Positions 1-8,890 of a DNA stretch of 64,000 nt are shown here, piece by piece; position 1 is the stretch's first letter; each line of letters begins with the position of its first letter. Location of the stretch: NCBI GenBank assembly GCA_001557505.1, contig LSAX01000002.1, forward strand, positions 930,001-994,000, in the 5' to 3' direction. The notes beneath the pieces were generated by a model. The model saw nothing but the letters and a program-made list of their open reading frames with translations, did not search any database and had not been told where the DNA came from. Source of the DNA: Reticulascus tulasneorum. Its lineage: Eukaryota > Ascomycota > Sordariomycetes > Glomerellales > Reticulascaceae. A program made the position numbers and the translations under genes.

Positions 1-271
1 CGCCGTCTAGAAACCAATAAAAGGCTGGCGACGACAGGCACATGGTGTACTTCGATGAAGTCACTAACGCCAAATTCTGTGGACTTATGAGGACAGAAAG
101 TACCAAACCATAAGCAGCTCTTTATTATCTTATCACTTAATGTGCTTTGAATATCTATCTATTTGTCTATAGTCCTTAGAAGCGAATGTCGTGTACAGCT
201 TGTCTATCCAGAAGAGAAGAAGGCGTTACAAAAGGCAGGTTGCCGCTACAGAGCAGCAACACTGAACGAAA

Positions 272-1462
272 TTACAATCCATTTCTAGCCAAGAAATCGT
301 ACGTGAGCTGGAAGCCTGCAGTGGCGTTTTTGTGAAGAGGCAAAGCATGGCCAGTGTTGGGCTGGATTTTGATATCGATGTCAGTGGCATGCGGGTAGGT
401 TTCCTCCAACATCGTTCTATTGGCCAACTCATTGCAATCTCCTCGACAGATGTAGAAGTCGAATTCTGGCAACAGGTATTGAACCGGTGCTCTGAAGGAA
501 GGCCCATTGATTCCGAGAAGCCAGAAAGCCGACGCGAACTCCCCGATTGGGACAGGCTGCTTGATGCTGTTGCCGTAATCAAGCAACTGCGGTGTGAATG
601 CGACTTTGGGATCGCCACCAAAGAACACGTTCTGGATGCCATTCTTCTTGCTCACAACGTAGCCGCTTGGTCGGTCGAATCGAGGAGAGCTCGTGGCAGC
701 ATATTCGACGCTGAATGTCGTTGACCCAGTGCTTGCGAGCAATTTAGTATAGAGATAGCCGGTTATGATCGCTCCGTCCGTCAGCTCCCCATACTTCGCA
801 ATGAACGCGGAGGTGAGAAAGGACCCGAAACTGTGGCCGATGTGCACGACCTTGCTTGGTTTGGTCAACTTGCTGAATGCCGCATCAGCTGGCTTTGCTT
901 TTGCTGCGAAACTGTACAGTGTGCCATTGCGCGCCATCAATGTCAACTGTCGAAGTATCTCCAGTTCCAACGGCGCTTGCACCACTTCGTATGCGTCGGG
1001 ATGATCCGACTGACCGACTCCCAATCGATCGTACGTGAGGATGGAATATCCGGCTTTGAGCGTGGCGTCCACATAGGAGTGTTTCTCGGGCTGGTATTCG
1101 GAATCCCAGTATCTCGAGTCGTAGTGAACTCCGTGAGTGGCGATCTGCAGGATGTCCTTCTTCTTGGAACACTTCGGGACACACAGTTGGGCGTGGATGT
1201 TGAAAGTGCCAGAAGTTGTGGTGTTCTTAATGATGCTTCGCAGGTCATGTGGAGTGTTCCAAGTGGCATCATAGATTGCCCAGGCCGTTGCTTCGATATC
1301 GTTGTTCACCCGCGGTATGTCGTAGATTGCGCTGGGGGCGGTAGCAAACACTGGAATGTTCAGCTGTTTGCAGTTTCCGTCGGGTCGTTGGGAAGATCGG
1401 ACAGGCGAAGCTGAAATGCTCTGGAAGAGAAGCCATGAGGCTGTGATAAGGATGGCAACCAT
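272..1462 (-). CDS. Secreted alpha/beta hydrolase, single exon, 396 aa
   Basis: Probable serine hydrolase (esterase/lipase-like) of the alpha/beta hydrolase fold; substrate unknown. The N-terminus (MVAILITASWLLFQSISASP) is a typical cleavable signal peptide, so secretion is likely, and several N-x-S/T sequons (e.g. NTTT near residue 80, NGT near 179, NAT near the C-terminus) fit a secreted glycoprotein. The nucleophile elbow is GHSFG with Ser211; an HG pair near residue 110 could form the oxyanion hole; the candidate catalytic His lies in NTGHALPLH (about 372) and an acid lies near FDFYICRGD (about 335). Cysteines in the N-terminal part and at CRGDC may form disulfides. The start is the only in-frame ATG placed before the signal peptide. 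Many fungal secreted proteins of this shape are uncharacterised. Fold confident, reaction not. Confidence 0.85.
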   Translation of the reverse strand: MVAILITASWLLFQSISASPVRSSQRPDGNCKQLNIPVFATAPSAIYDIPRVNNDIEATAWAIYDATWNTPHDLRSIIKNTTTSGTFNIHAQLCVPKCSKKKDILQIATHGVHYDSRYWDSEYQPEKHSYVDATLKAGYSILTYDRLGVGQSDHPDAYEVVQAPLELEILRQLTLMARNGTLYSFAAKAKPADAAFSKLTKPSKVVHIGHSFGSFLTSAFIAKYGELTDGAIITGYLYTKLLASTGSTTFSVEYAATSSPRFDRPSGYVVSKKNGIQNVFFGGDPKVAFTPQLLDYGNSIKQPVPIGEFASAFWLLGINGPSFRAPVQYLLPEFDFYICRGDCNELANRTMLEETYPHATDIDIKIQPNTGHALPLHKNATAGFQLTYDFLARNGL

Positions 1463-1554
1463 TGCTGAAAGTGAAGACGTGCGATCAACAGGTATTGGGG
1501 TAAGTTTGGATGCAATTGTCTGTACCTATGGAATAGCGGCAAGAGAGTGAGTGG

Positions 1555-1562
1555 TTTATATA
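1555..1562 (-). promoter_or_regulatory. TATA-like box of the alpha/beta hydrolase gene
   Basis: On the minus strand this reads TATATAAA, about 93 bp upstream of the hydrolase start codon, a usual distance in filamentous fungi. Assigned by motif and spacing only. Confidence 0.5.
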
Positions 1563-2958
1563 TGCAAAGAGTCTTGCAGCATCACGTCCATGTTGGCTTT
1601 TACGTTATGGCGCTGTAATGACATAATACCAGGGACTCGCCAGGGACGTATAACCTGGTCATGATGAGAGGTTCTGAGCCCAAGGTGAAGGGTTTCGTGA
1701 GATTGAAGCTCGAGTCAGTTACGACGCCGGGCTTATGGCGCAGCCTGCCTTTGGTTAAAGCTGAGCAGTAAGTTGATAGACTTTGCAGGGCCGACGGTGA
1801 CGCTAGTATTTGAAATCTCATCGACGAGGAAGCCCATTACGTCGATACGCCGTACGAATACTTGCGTCCAATGAACCAAAAGTCCAATTTAGGCGGCCAA
1901 AGTCCTTCTCGTGCACTTAATCCCCTTCGCACTGCTGAGCCTCCAAAGGGACGATACTGCGGTGATGCATTCTGAAGTCTGGGTTCATTGTCTTGGCGTA
2001 ATCTGACCTATGAGGCACAACACAGCCGACGAGACATGTCTGCGGGGGTATGACACGGGAAGGGTGGATGGGCGGAGACACTGCCGAGAAGGTGACTGGG
2101 CTGTTGATGACAACTTTTCAATATCACCATACCAATTCAAGGAGCACCTCGCATGCACGGAGACAGAACGAGAGGGCACGAGCAATAGTTTGCGGCTCCA
2201 TCGGCTGTTCGAAAGCTTGTGAAAGAGAAACAGTCTGGAAGCTCCTTCGCGGTGCTGCTATTGCGTGTATGTTCTCATCTATCTTCTTTCAGAGGTTGAC
2301 CATTAGTGGCCGTCGGTTCAGCGACGATATCGTCGACTCTTCACGCTCGATTGCATTTGCGTGATGGCCGTTGGTGGTGGTTGGTGGTGCTCTGGGGCGT
2401 AATTAGTTCGGGGGTGGCGCCGCTAAACCAACAAGGGACGCATTCCGTGACCGGGGGCGTATTCAAGCTTGACCAGGGGCGTATAGCTTTTGGTGCGGAT
2501 TGCGTATACGTCCCGCCCTGTCCAATCAGCGATTTACAGCGCTCAGCCACCCGGACGGTGAGAGAACCAAAGTCCTGAAGCGCAAGCGAAACTCAAATCA
2601 TTTGCGCAGCACCTCTCGTCGACATGACTTGAATATTCTCAACACTGCCTCAAGGCTGATTGATGCCTTCTTTCGATGCCCCGAATGGCCAAATGCAGAT
2701 AGCCTCCACGGATAGCATCATACTATAAAGGCTTGGATCCAGCATCACTACTACTGTTCATTTTATCATCACCATCAGCATACACTACACTCCAGTTACC
2801 ACATCACTTGAACAACTCTTCCAACATCATCTTCGATCCTACGCACTCAACCAAACCGACCACTTTCTCCCTAGCAACTCTCACTCCACCTATTCCATCT
2901 ACTCTCTACAACTAGTCAAACCTTCTCAACCTTCTCAACCTTCTCTACTTCGATTCCA
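1563..2958. other. Intergenic region with a GGGGCGTA repeat group
   Basis: No supported gene; the open frames here have no recognisable protein character. It holds the divergent promoters of the hydrolase (left) and the small membrane protein (right). Three same-strand copies of GGGGCGTA occur at 2394-2401, 2454-2461 and 2476-2483, followed by a CCAAT-type element (TCCAATCAG) at about 2520. The 2750-2950 segment is C/T- and CA-rich with a tandem ACCTTCTCA repeat just before the start codon, typical of a fungal 5' UTR. Confidence 0.6.
2724..2730 (+). promoter_or_regulatory. TATA box of the small membrane-anchored protein gene
   Basis: TATAAAG, 229 bp upstream of the ATG at 2959. The pyrimidine-rich, ATG-free stretch between them fits a long 5' UTR. 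Motif-based. Confidence 0.5.
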
Positions 2959-3276
2959 ATGGCTTCAGTCGTAGTCGCTATCGGTGCCATTGTCTACTTG
3001 TCGGCCACCAAGGCGCAAGAACACAGGGAGAAGAAGCGCGAGCTCAAGGCTCAACAATCTTTGGAGCACAGCTGGGTTGAGGAGGTCTCGACAGTTGATG
3101 GCCACACTGGCCTCCTCAGCGACAAAAGCCAACTCCCAGTTTACCAAGACGGGCGCCTCCCACCAACATACATCGAAAGCCAGCATCCCGCACTCCGCAG
3201 CGACAAGGAAAGCGCGCGCCACCATGGGCTGCGGAAGTTCCTTAAGGGTCGCTCGGATGTCAGAATCCAGCAGTAG
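2959..3276 (+). CDS. Small N-terminally membrane-anchored hypothetical protein, 105 aa
   Basis: Not recognised as a named family. The first about 15 residues (MASVVVAIGAIVYLSAT) form one hydrophobic segment with no clear cleavage site, immediately followed by a very basic stretch (HREKKRELK), which suggests a single-pass anchor with a cytosolic tail. The tail is polar and has a proline/tyrosine run (LPVYQDGRLPPTYIES) that looks like a PPxY motif (PPTY), the kind of site bound by WW domains of Rsp5/NEDD4-type ubiquitin ligases or arrestin adaptors; this is inference. A strong promoter context (TATA box, C/T-rich leader with no upstream ATG) supports expression. A real small gene is likely; function unknown. 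Confidence 0.65.
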   Translation: MASVVVAIGAIVYLSATKAQEHREKKRELKAQQSLEHSWVEEVSTVDGHTGLLSDKSQLPVYQDGRLPPTYIESQHPALRSDKESARHHGLRKFLKGRSDVRIQQ

Positions 3277-3730
3277 GAGAGGCATGACACGATTCACATC
3301 ATAGAAGACGGGAGCAGTTGGTTTATTTTAGAGGGCATTGTGTACCGCTTTAGCATGTTTGGTTTATAGATAGACTGTACTTTTATACAATAGAACTGAG
3401 TGTTGATATCATGACCGCCGTTCCCGAACTTATGTCCCCGTTGTTGCCACTCACCTAAAAGCTTTTGTGCTGAAGAACTTTCAGTTTATTTTAGTTAGTC
3501 ACTAAGGTTGCTCGACTAGAGCCGGTAGCAATTAAGATAAGCGTCTTCCAAGTATCTGCCTTCCGGCAATTGGTCAATGTGAACCGATAACGGGTTCATA
3601 CGGTCAAAAATGTGGGAGCTGTTGACGTAACGCATGTATCTCGTTGTCACACAAGGTTATGATAGGTACCAATCACAGCATCCAGGTATTGAGACTTGAC
3701 TTACTGGAAGGCATGAATCCTACATAAGAT
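3277..3730. other. Convergent 3' intergenic region
   Basis: Lies between the stop codons of two convergent genes. A/T-rich 3' UTR-like sequence after 3300, with no coding signal on either strand. Confidence 0.5.
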
Positions 3731-4651
3731 CTAATCTTTGATTATACTAGTATCATTATCCACGGTGACAACTCCATTCTTCTTTCTCCCATTCATCTCA
3801 TCCAGCTTACGCCCTAGCTCGTCAGGAATCTTGAAGATCTTGCCCGTTTTGTGATCTTGCGCCCAATGTTGCTCCGGTAGGATCCTTGGGTTCGGATCAA
3901 TGATCGGCTGGATCACTGTCTTGTGTTCGTGGTAATGGAGAGAGCGGGTACGATGCGGTTCATAGATGGTATGTATATGCGGCCTAATATCCTCAACGGT
4001 GACAGCTGGCCGACTGTGCTCTGTGTGGTCGAAGTAGGTGTCAGGGTGTTTCTGTACCCGTTCAAAATCTGTAAGTAGTTCTGGCCCCTGAGTTGTCGTC
4101 GCTGCTCTTTCTGGCTCGGTGTTCTCCGCAGCTGCCTCTTCATATGCAGCGCGAAGATTCTTAGTTGAAGGTTCGTGGCGCAGCTGCTGCTCATGGGCCA
4201 CATCAGGATCCTGTGATGTAGCGATGCTACTTCTTTCAGAGTTCGGAGTTTGTCCCTCTATAGAATGTGCATTCTGTATCGCAGGAACTGCAAAGGATTG
4301 GGTCGGATTACCCAACCTCGGTGAACGTGGCACTGGCCGTACAGTTAAGGGATGTACAGCTGGGTGATCTGGAAGCCCCCCTATGCTCTCATTAATTGTG
4401 GGCTTCTGGACAGCAACATGGGAAGCGCTGTCAATGTCTGGATTCGTTTGCCAGTGGTTTTCAATGCCATCTGCAGCACTGCGCAGATTTTGTTGCTCTG
4501 GATCCGTGATAGGTTCAGCAGTTTTATTAGTGCCTCGGTGGTTCTTTGATGAGAAGGATTCCCGATCAAATGTAGAGTCGTGTGCATGATTGGCATGTTG
4601 AATAAGTCGTTGCGCCTGCCTTTCCAAGCCATCTTTGACGCGGTGTAACAT
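3731..4651 (-). CDS. Hydrophilic His-rich hypothetical protein, 306 aa
   Basis: Unrecognised by name. I place the start at the ATG at 4651 (MLHRVKDGLERQAQRL); the frame runs further upstream but has no earlier ATG. The protein has no signal peptide or membrane segment and is mostly polar and probably disordered, with a conserved-looking C-terminal part: a His-rich stretch (HIHTIYEPHRTRSLHYHEHK, then TVIQPIID) and an LPEQHWAQ motif. The HEH...QPII pattern and LPEQH recall the repeated HEHVQPVI and LPEQH motifs of the divergently transcribed gene at 5962, so the two may be distant relatives or work together. The shared 1.3 kb region between them could co-regulate them. Function unknown. Confidence 0.65.
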   Translation of the reverse strand: MLHRVKDGLERQAQRLIQHANHAHDSTFDRESFSSKNHRGTNKTAEPITDPEQQNLRSAADGIENHWQTNPDIDSASHVAVQKPTINESIGGLPDHPAVHPLTVRPVPRSPRLGNPTQSFAVPAIQNAHSIEGQTPNSERSSIATSQDPDVAHEQQLRHEPSTKNLRAAYEEAAAENTEPERAATTTQGPELLTDFERVQKHPDTYFDHTEHSRPAVTVEDIRPHIHTIYEPHRTRSLHYHEHKTVIQPIIDPNPRILPEQHWAQDHKTGKIFKIPDELGRKLDEMNGRKKNGVVTVDNDTSIIKD

Positions 4652-5961
4652 GATAGAGAATTGGGATATCGATATAGTGGGAACAGTAAATACGCTCAAA
4701 TGGATGAAGAAACAAGGATGAGTACGGTAACTGCTTCAACCGATAGATACTGTTACTCGTCGGGTACACACAAATCATGTGCAACAGTTTGAACGCTCGG
4801 TAGACAATGGCTCCTTACGCAGTGTTCTTGGAAAAGGGTGGATTTTAAGGGGGTCTCTGCATGAGGGTCTCCAATGTTCGTTCGAACAGCCAACAACTCA
4901 AGGAACGGTATTTGTGCTGATCGTCGACTATCTTAGTTGACTAAACGCGTGCTTGATATTCTGACAGCTCATAGTGGACCCCATGTTGAGACGAATAGGA
5001 TTTCAGGAGACAAATAGACCAACCACGGGACATTCTATGACGGTATACCACGCAGGAAGGACCATAGTCTCCGCAACACCGTAATGTTATATAAGCTAGA
5101 GTTTGTTAATGGGGTGTTCTGGCTCTATGACGCATCCATTTTGAGCTACGTTGTGGTAGCGTGCGCCTGGCGCAAACGCCACTCGAGCCATGTCTCATTC
5201 CCCCGCTGGCAGATAATTCGCTACCATGAAACCCGTCCCGCATGTGGTGGCAAACTCGACGAGCTCTGGTGACACTCTACCGCTTTCGGATTATTCATTA
5301 TGTTGCTAAAGCAGACTACAATACTCTCCTTGTGGATAGGTGCCGATTCCAGATCTCGACGCGATGTGCGCTACTGCTCCTGCCCGCTTCCTCCACGTAT
5401 CTGGTGTAGCATGACGTGAATTATGCCGCTTGAGCTCAGCCTCAGCTGAATCGGCTCTCTTGATACGCTTTAAGCCTCTCGACTACTCGGGAAACTAAGG
5501 TCTCGGCAATGCCTCTTAGCACCAGATCGGCCGACGTAGTCGTCATTCCTCTCTTTAAGCCTCCTACGTGGCTACGATACACTTTCATTCGTTCTTGCAA
5601 CATCACTAAACTCGTGTAAAATTATCAATGGTTCGGATTGCTGCATTGACAAAATATTTAGTCTCAGGGTTACCCGTGCTTAAGAATTCTGATGATATCA
5701 TTCTGCCGTCACCACCTCCCAAGCGTACAATTGGCAGACCTAGGATGGCGATTCACCTGTGTCTCACGATACTCGGCCCTTGGTAGAAGTCTGGCTGGTA
5801 TGTATGACGACCATGATTCCGAGAGGGGGAGGGGCATCGCTCCTTGACTCCTTAAAGGCTGAATATCCAGTCGCTCCATGAAATAATGCCCAACAATCCA
5901 CATCAACTCAACTTGAAACTTCCTTCCGAATTCCAACATCTCATAAGGTCATCATTCAATC
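4652..5961. other. Shared upstream region of two divergent His-rich protein genes
   Basis: No supported gene. Open frames at 5084-5272 and 5709-5939 lack protein character. Probably contains both promoters; I see no strong palindrome. Confidence 0.5.
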
Positions 5962-6997
5962 ATGGAGAAAGCTAGACACGCAGTTGCGAACTTCGTTTCT
6001 CACGATGGGAAACATAAAACGACTGTCGACGAAACGGTCAGGAAAGCCGTCACCGACGAGCATGTTCTTCCAACCAAGCACGAGAATGTAACCACTGCGG
6101 TCGACAAAGAAGTGCACCAAGACCACCATCACACAACTGTGCAGCCCATCAAAGCCAAGGAAGTTCTGTAGGTTGATCTTGCATTATATTATTTCCTGTC
6201 ATCGTTCCCTAATAAGTTGCCCAGGCCTGAACAGCACAGCCACAACATGGTTCCTGTCCAGCACAAGACATTCAACCATGATAACGAAAGCAACGTCCGG
6301 GAGACCCTCGACCGTGATGCCGCCAAATACAAGGACACCACCGTCTCCCACGATACCATACATTCTGCATCCACGGCTCCCGTTGTCCAGAGCGAGCGTG
6401 TCCACCATCATGTCCACGAACATGTCCAACCGGTCATCCACAAAGAAACCATCGCCCCAAAGGTTGTTCACACCACTGTTCCAATCCACGAAACCCACAA
6501 TGCTGCCACAGAGCATCATGGCACTTCAGTGCTGCCAACGAAAACCATCGATGAGTTCACGAGTAATGGTGGTGTGCTAGACGGTCGGGGAACAACGAAG
6601 CTTGGCGAGTTTGATCGTTGCCCAAAACCCTACAACAAGGAAATGCAAACCGAGCAGCATGATGCGGACAAGAACATGCACCTGCATTCTGGTGGCCTAA
6701 CTGGCAGTCACAATCACAACAATGGTGGTATAGAAAATGGCATCAATGGCTCCACCAACACCGGAGCTCATGGCAGCCAACCTCTCAAAAACCACAATGT
6801 AAGATGTTGTTCAAATTCACGTTCAATGCCAAATAGCTAATCTTCAACAGTCCGGTATTGCTTCCGATCATAATGGTCGAGATGTTCATAATACTTCTGG
6901 CACTACGTCAACACATGCGGCCAAGCCTTCGCTCATGGATAAGATAAATCCATTCAAAGACGCAGATGGAGATGGCAAGAAAGGCATAATGGATTAG
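5962..6997 (+). CDS. His-rich allergen-like hydrophilic protein, 308 aa, 3 exons
   Basis: Exons 5962-6167, 6225-6798 and 6851-6997; the first intron splices CT|G to give ...EVLPEQHSHN, and all phases close. The product belongs to a fungal family often annotated as allergen: an N-terminal block (KHKTTVDETVRKAVTDEHV), repeated His/Val/Thr motifs (HQDHHHTTVQPIKA, VHHHVHEHVQPVIHKE, VVHTTVPIHETHNA), a GTSVLPTKTIDEF block, a Gly/Asn-rich linker, and a C-terminal LMDKINPFKDADGDGKKG tail. There is no signal peptide or membrane segment; it is predicted largely disordered. The His density could bind metals, but no function is established. The family name is from pattern memory; the biochemical role is unknown. 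It is divergent from the His-rich gene at 3731-4651. Confidence 0.8.
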
Positions 6998-7391
6998 GTG
7001 TTTCCATATATCATCCTTTTCAAGATGTGGTTAGGAGAATGTCTGAATAGTAATTGTATATGTATATTATACGGTCTTGAAAAATTGAATAACAATGTTC
7101 GCGAAAATGTTTCTGTATAAAATTTCCAATATTGTGATCTTACTTATGCTGCATCTGATAATTTCGCACTGACTTTGACACCTTGGAGTTCACCAACATG
7201 AATATGTTTGCTTCAAACTTTCCAGAATAATATCTACAAATTTCTAACTACCTAAGGTAGGCAACAATGAAAATATCGGCAGCATAACCCTTCGACGGCC
7301 TCATAGTAGCTCTACTTCTTAGCTCAGGACAACTACCTCTGCATCAGAGCTATGTGGAAATTCGCAATCTCCATCCAAGGAGAAGAGCCTG
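6998..7391. other. Convergent 3' intergenic region
   Basis: A/T-rich stretch between two convergent genes with nothing recognisable except a CTACCTAAGGTAGG near-palindrome around 7248-7261, a motif that recurs elsewhere in the window. Confidence 0.4.
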
Positions 7392-8295
7392 TCATGCCAG
7401 ATAACGCAACGCGTACAACTCCTTTGGCTTCCCACTAGAATCGCAGCTCGCAAACCTCCACCACCCAGAGTGAACCAGCCCTCCAACATTGACCAACGCC
7501 CATCTAACAGGCGCCGGCACCTCCGGCCAATTGGTCCAGAGTCCATCCTCATACCCTTTGTCAATATTATATAGGAAGAAAAGCGCCACGTCCGTGATTC
7601 CCGCACTAATCACCGTCCCACGCCCCCATTTTTCCATCGCGTTGACTGCTGCTTTCTCTTCCGCACTGCCCTTCTTTGGTGTGTTAGGATGCTCGGAGAA
7701 GTTTGCGAGAGTCGATATTTCAGAGCGGAAATGAGCCTCAAATGGGGTCTGGAATTTGGCCATGATTTCCAGAAGCTCGGTACCTGAGAACTCAGATGGG
7801 GATTTGAGAGAGGTGAGATACTTGTGAAAGTCTGCCATCGGGGTAATAAATGCATCTGTGACATGACTTAGTCTACACTCTTTTTGCACACTAGTTCTGA
7901 CATTTCGTACCGTGTTCCTCGTGCGTATGGCCCCAGATCTCGCCATCCTTCAACACCTCCTCAACTTTGGGAAACAGGATGGACTCTTCTTCTGCTGCAT
8001 GAGAAGAAACAAACTTATACCAAGTCAGACAGTATCCAATAAAGTCCGCCTTATCGGCTTCTTGGATGAGCGAAGCTTGGTGGTAGATGGAATTGTAGCC
8101 GCGGAACATAGAGTTGTGCATGTTGCACATATAGCTTGCACCACTGGTCCACATATCATCCTGTCTCGAACTGTAAGCAATCTTTCATCCGTAGATTCTC
8201 TCTCAGAGGCATACCTTGTTGGTTGCAAACATAGGGGTTGGAATGAGTGCTAGGGGGCTATCCGCCCACGGTATAGAAGCGACAGTTGTCGCCAT
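7392..8295 (-). CDS. Hemerythrin-like (HHE) domain protein, 264 aa, 3 exons
   Basis: Exons 8295-8215, 8160-7911 and 7855-7392; intron phases give ...PTPMFATNK-DDMWTSG... and ...HEEH-DAFITPM.... The sequence follows the hemerythrin HHE cation-binding fold: HNSMFRGYNSIYHQA (helix 1), FVSSHAAEEESILFP (H-x3-E), HTHEEHDAFITPMADFHKYL, and FEAHFRSEI. These His/Glu residues would hold a di-iron centre able to bind O2, NO or iron; fungal members are mostly uncharacterised. A Trp-rich C-terminal part follows. There is no targeting signal. It is transcribed in the same direction as the PKS, 595 bp beyond the PKS stop, so cluster membership is possible but not shown. Confidence 0.85.
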
Positions 8296-8890
8296 AATGG
8301 TAGTGCAGAGCAGTCGGATCGTCCAGTATAATCAAGCAAAAGTATTGACGGACAGTCTTGCATTCATGGGAGTACCTCATGCTATTCAGGTGATGTGCTC
8401 AAATATATATACACCGAAACTGGGGTTGGCGTGAGTCCTGTCAGCTGTGGCGCAAAACTACCCAAAATCATCCCGAAAATTGGCTGTACACTTTTTGAAA
8501 CCAGTGAAAGGGCTAAGTAATTGGGCATGATCCTTTTTTTTGTACCCTCTCAGCCGTCCTCCTCCGCCGTAGATCATTTACTACGTACATAGTACTCGTG
8601 AACGCGTGTCGCATCCCCTCCCATTCAACCGTTTACTAATCACAGACGAAATACACTAGCGAGGAACATGTCCATGCGTGTAAGCCATGAATAACACGCA
8701 TATTCCACGGTGAACTAACAAGGACTGGCTGGCAATAATAACACAAGGCGCTTGAATTGGGTGCTCATTGGATATCCCTCTTTTATCGCGATTTTATCTG
8801 TCGATATTCCACATTCTCTACATACAAAGTTCCTACATAATGCAACAGTGACAACGACATGTTGATAAACTCCTTTCCATTCGGGGAATA
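8296..8890. other. Intergenic region between the HHE gene and the PKS 3' end
   Basis: Contains a TATATATA run at 8404-8411, about 110 bp upstream of the HHE start and a plausible TATA element on the minus strand, and the PKS 3' UTR. No gene seen. Confidence 0.45.

Noticed and set aside
833..1414. 193-codon plus-strand frame opposite the alpha/beta hydrolase
   Set aside because: It lies wholly antisense to a gene with signal peptide and catalytic motifs; a codon-bias shadow.
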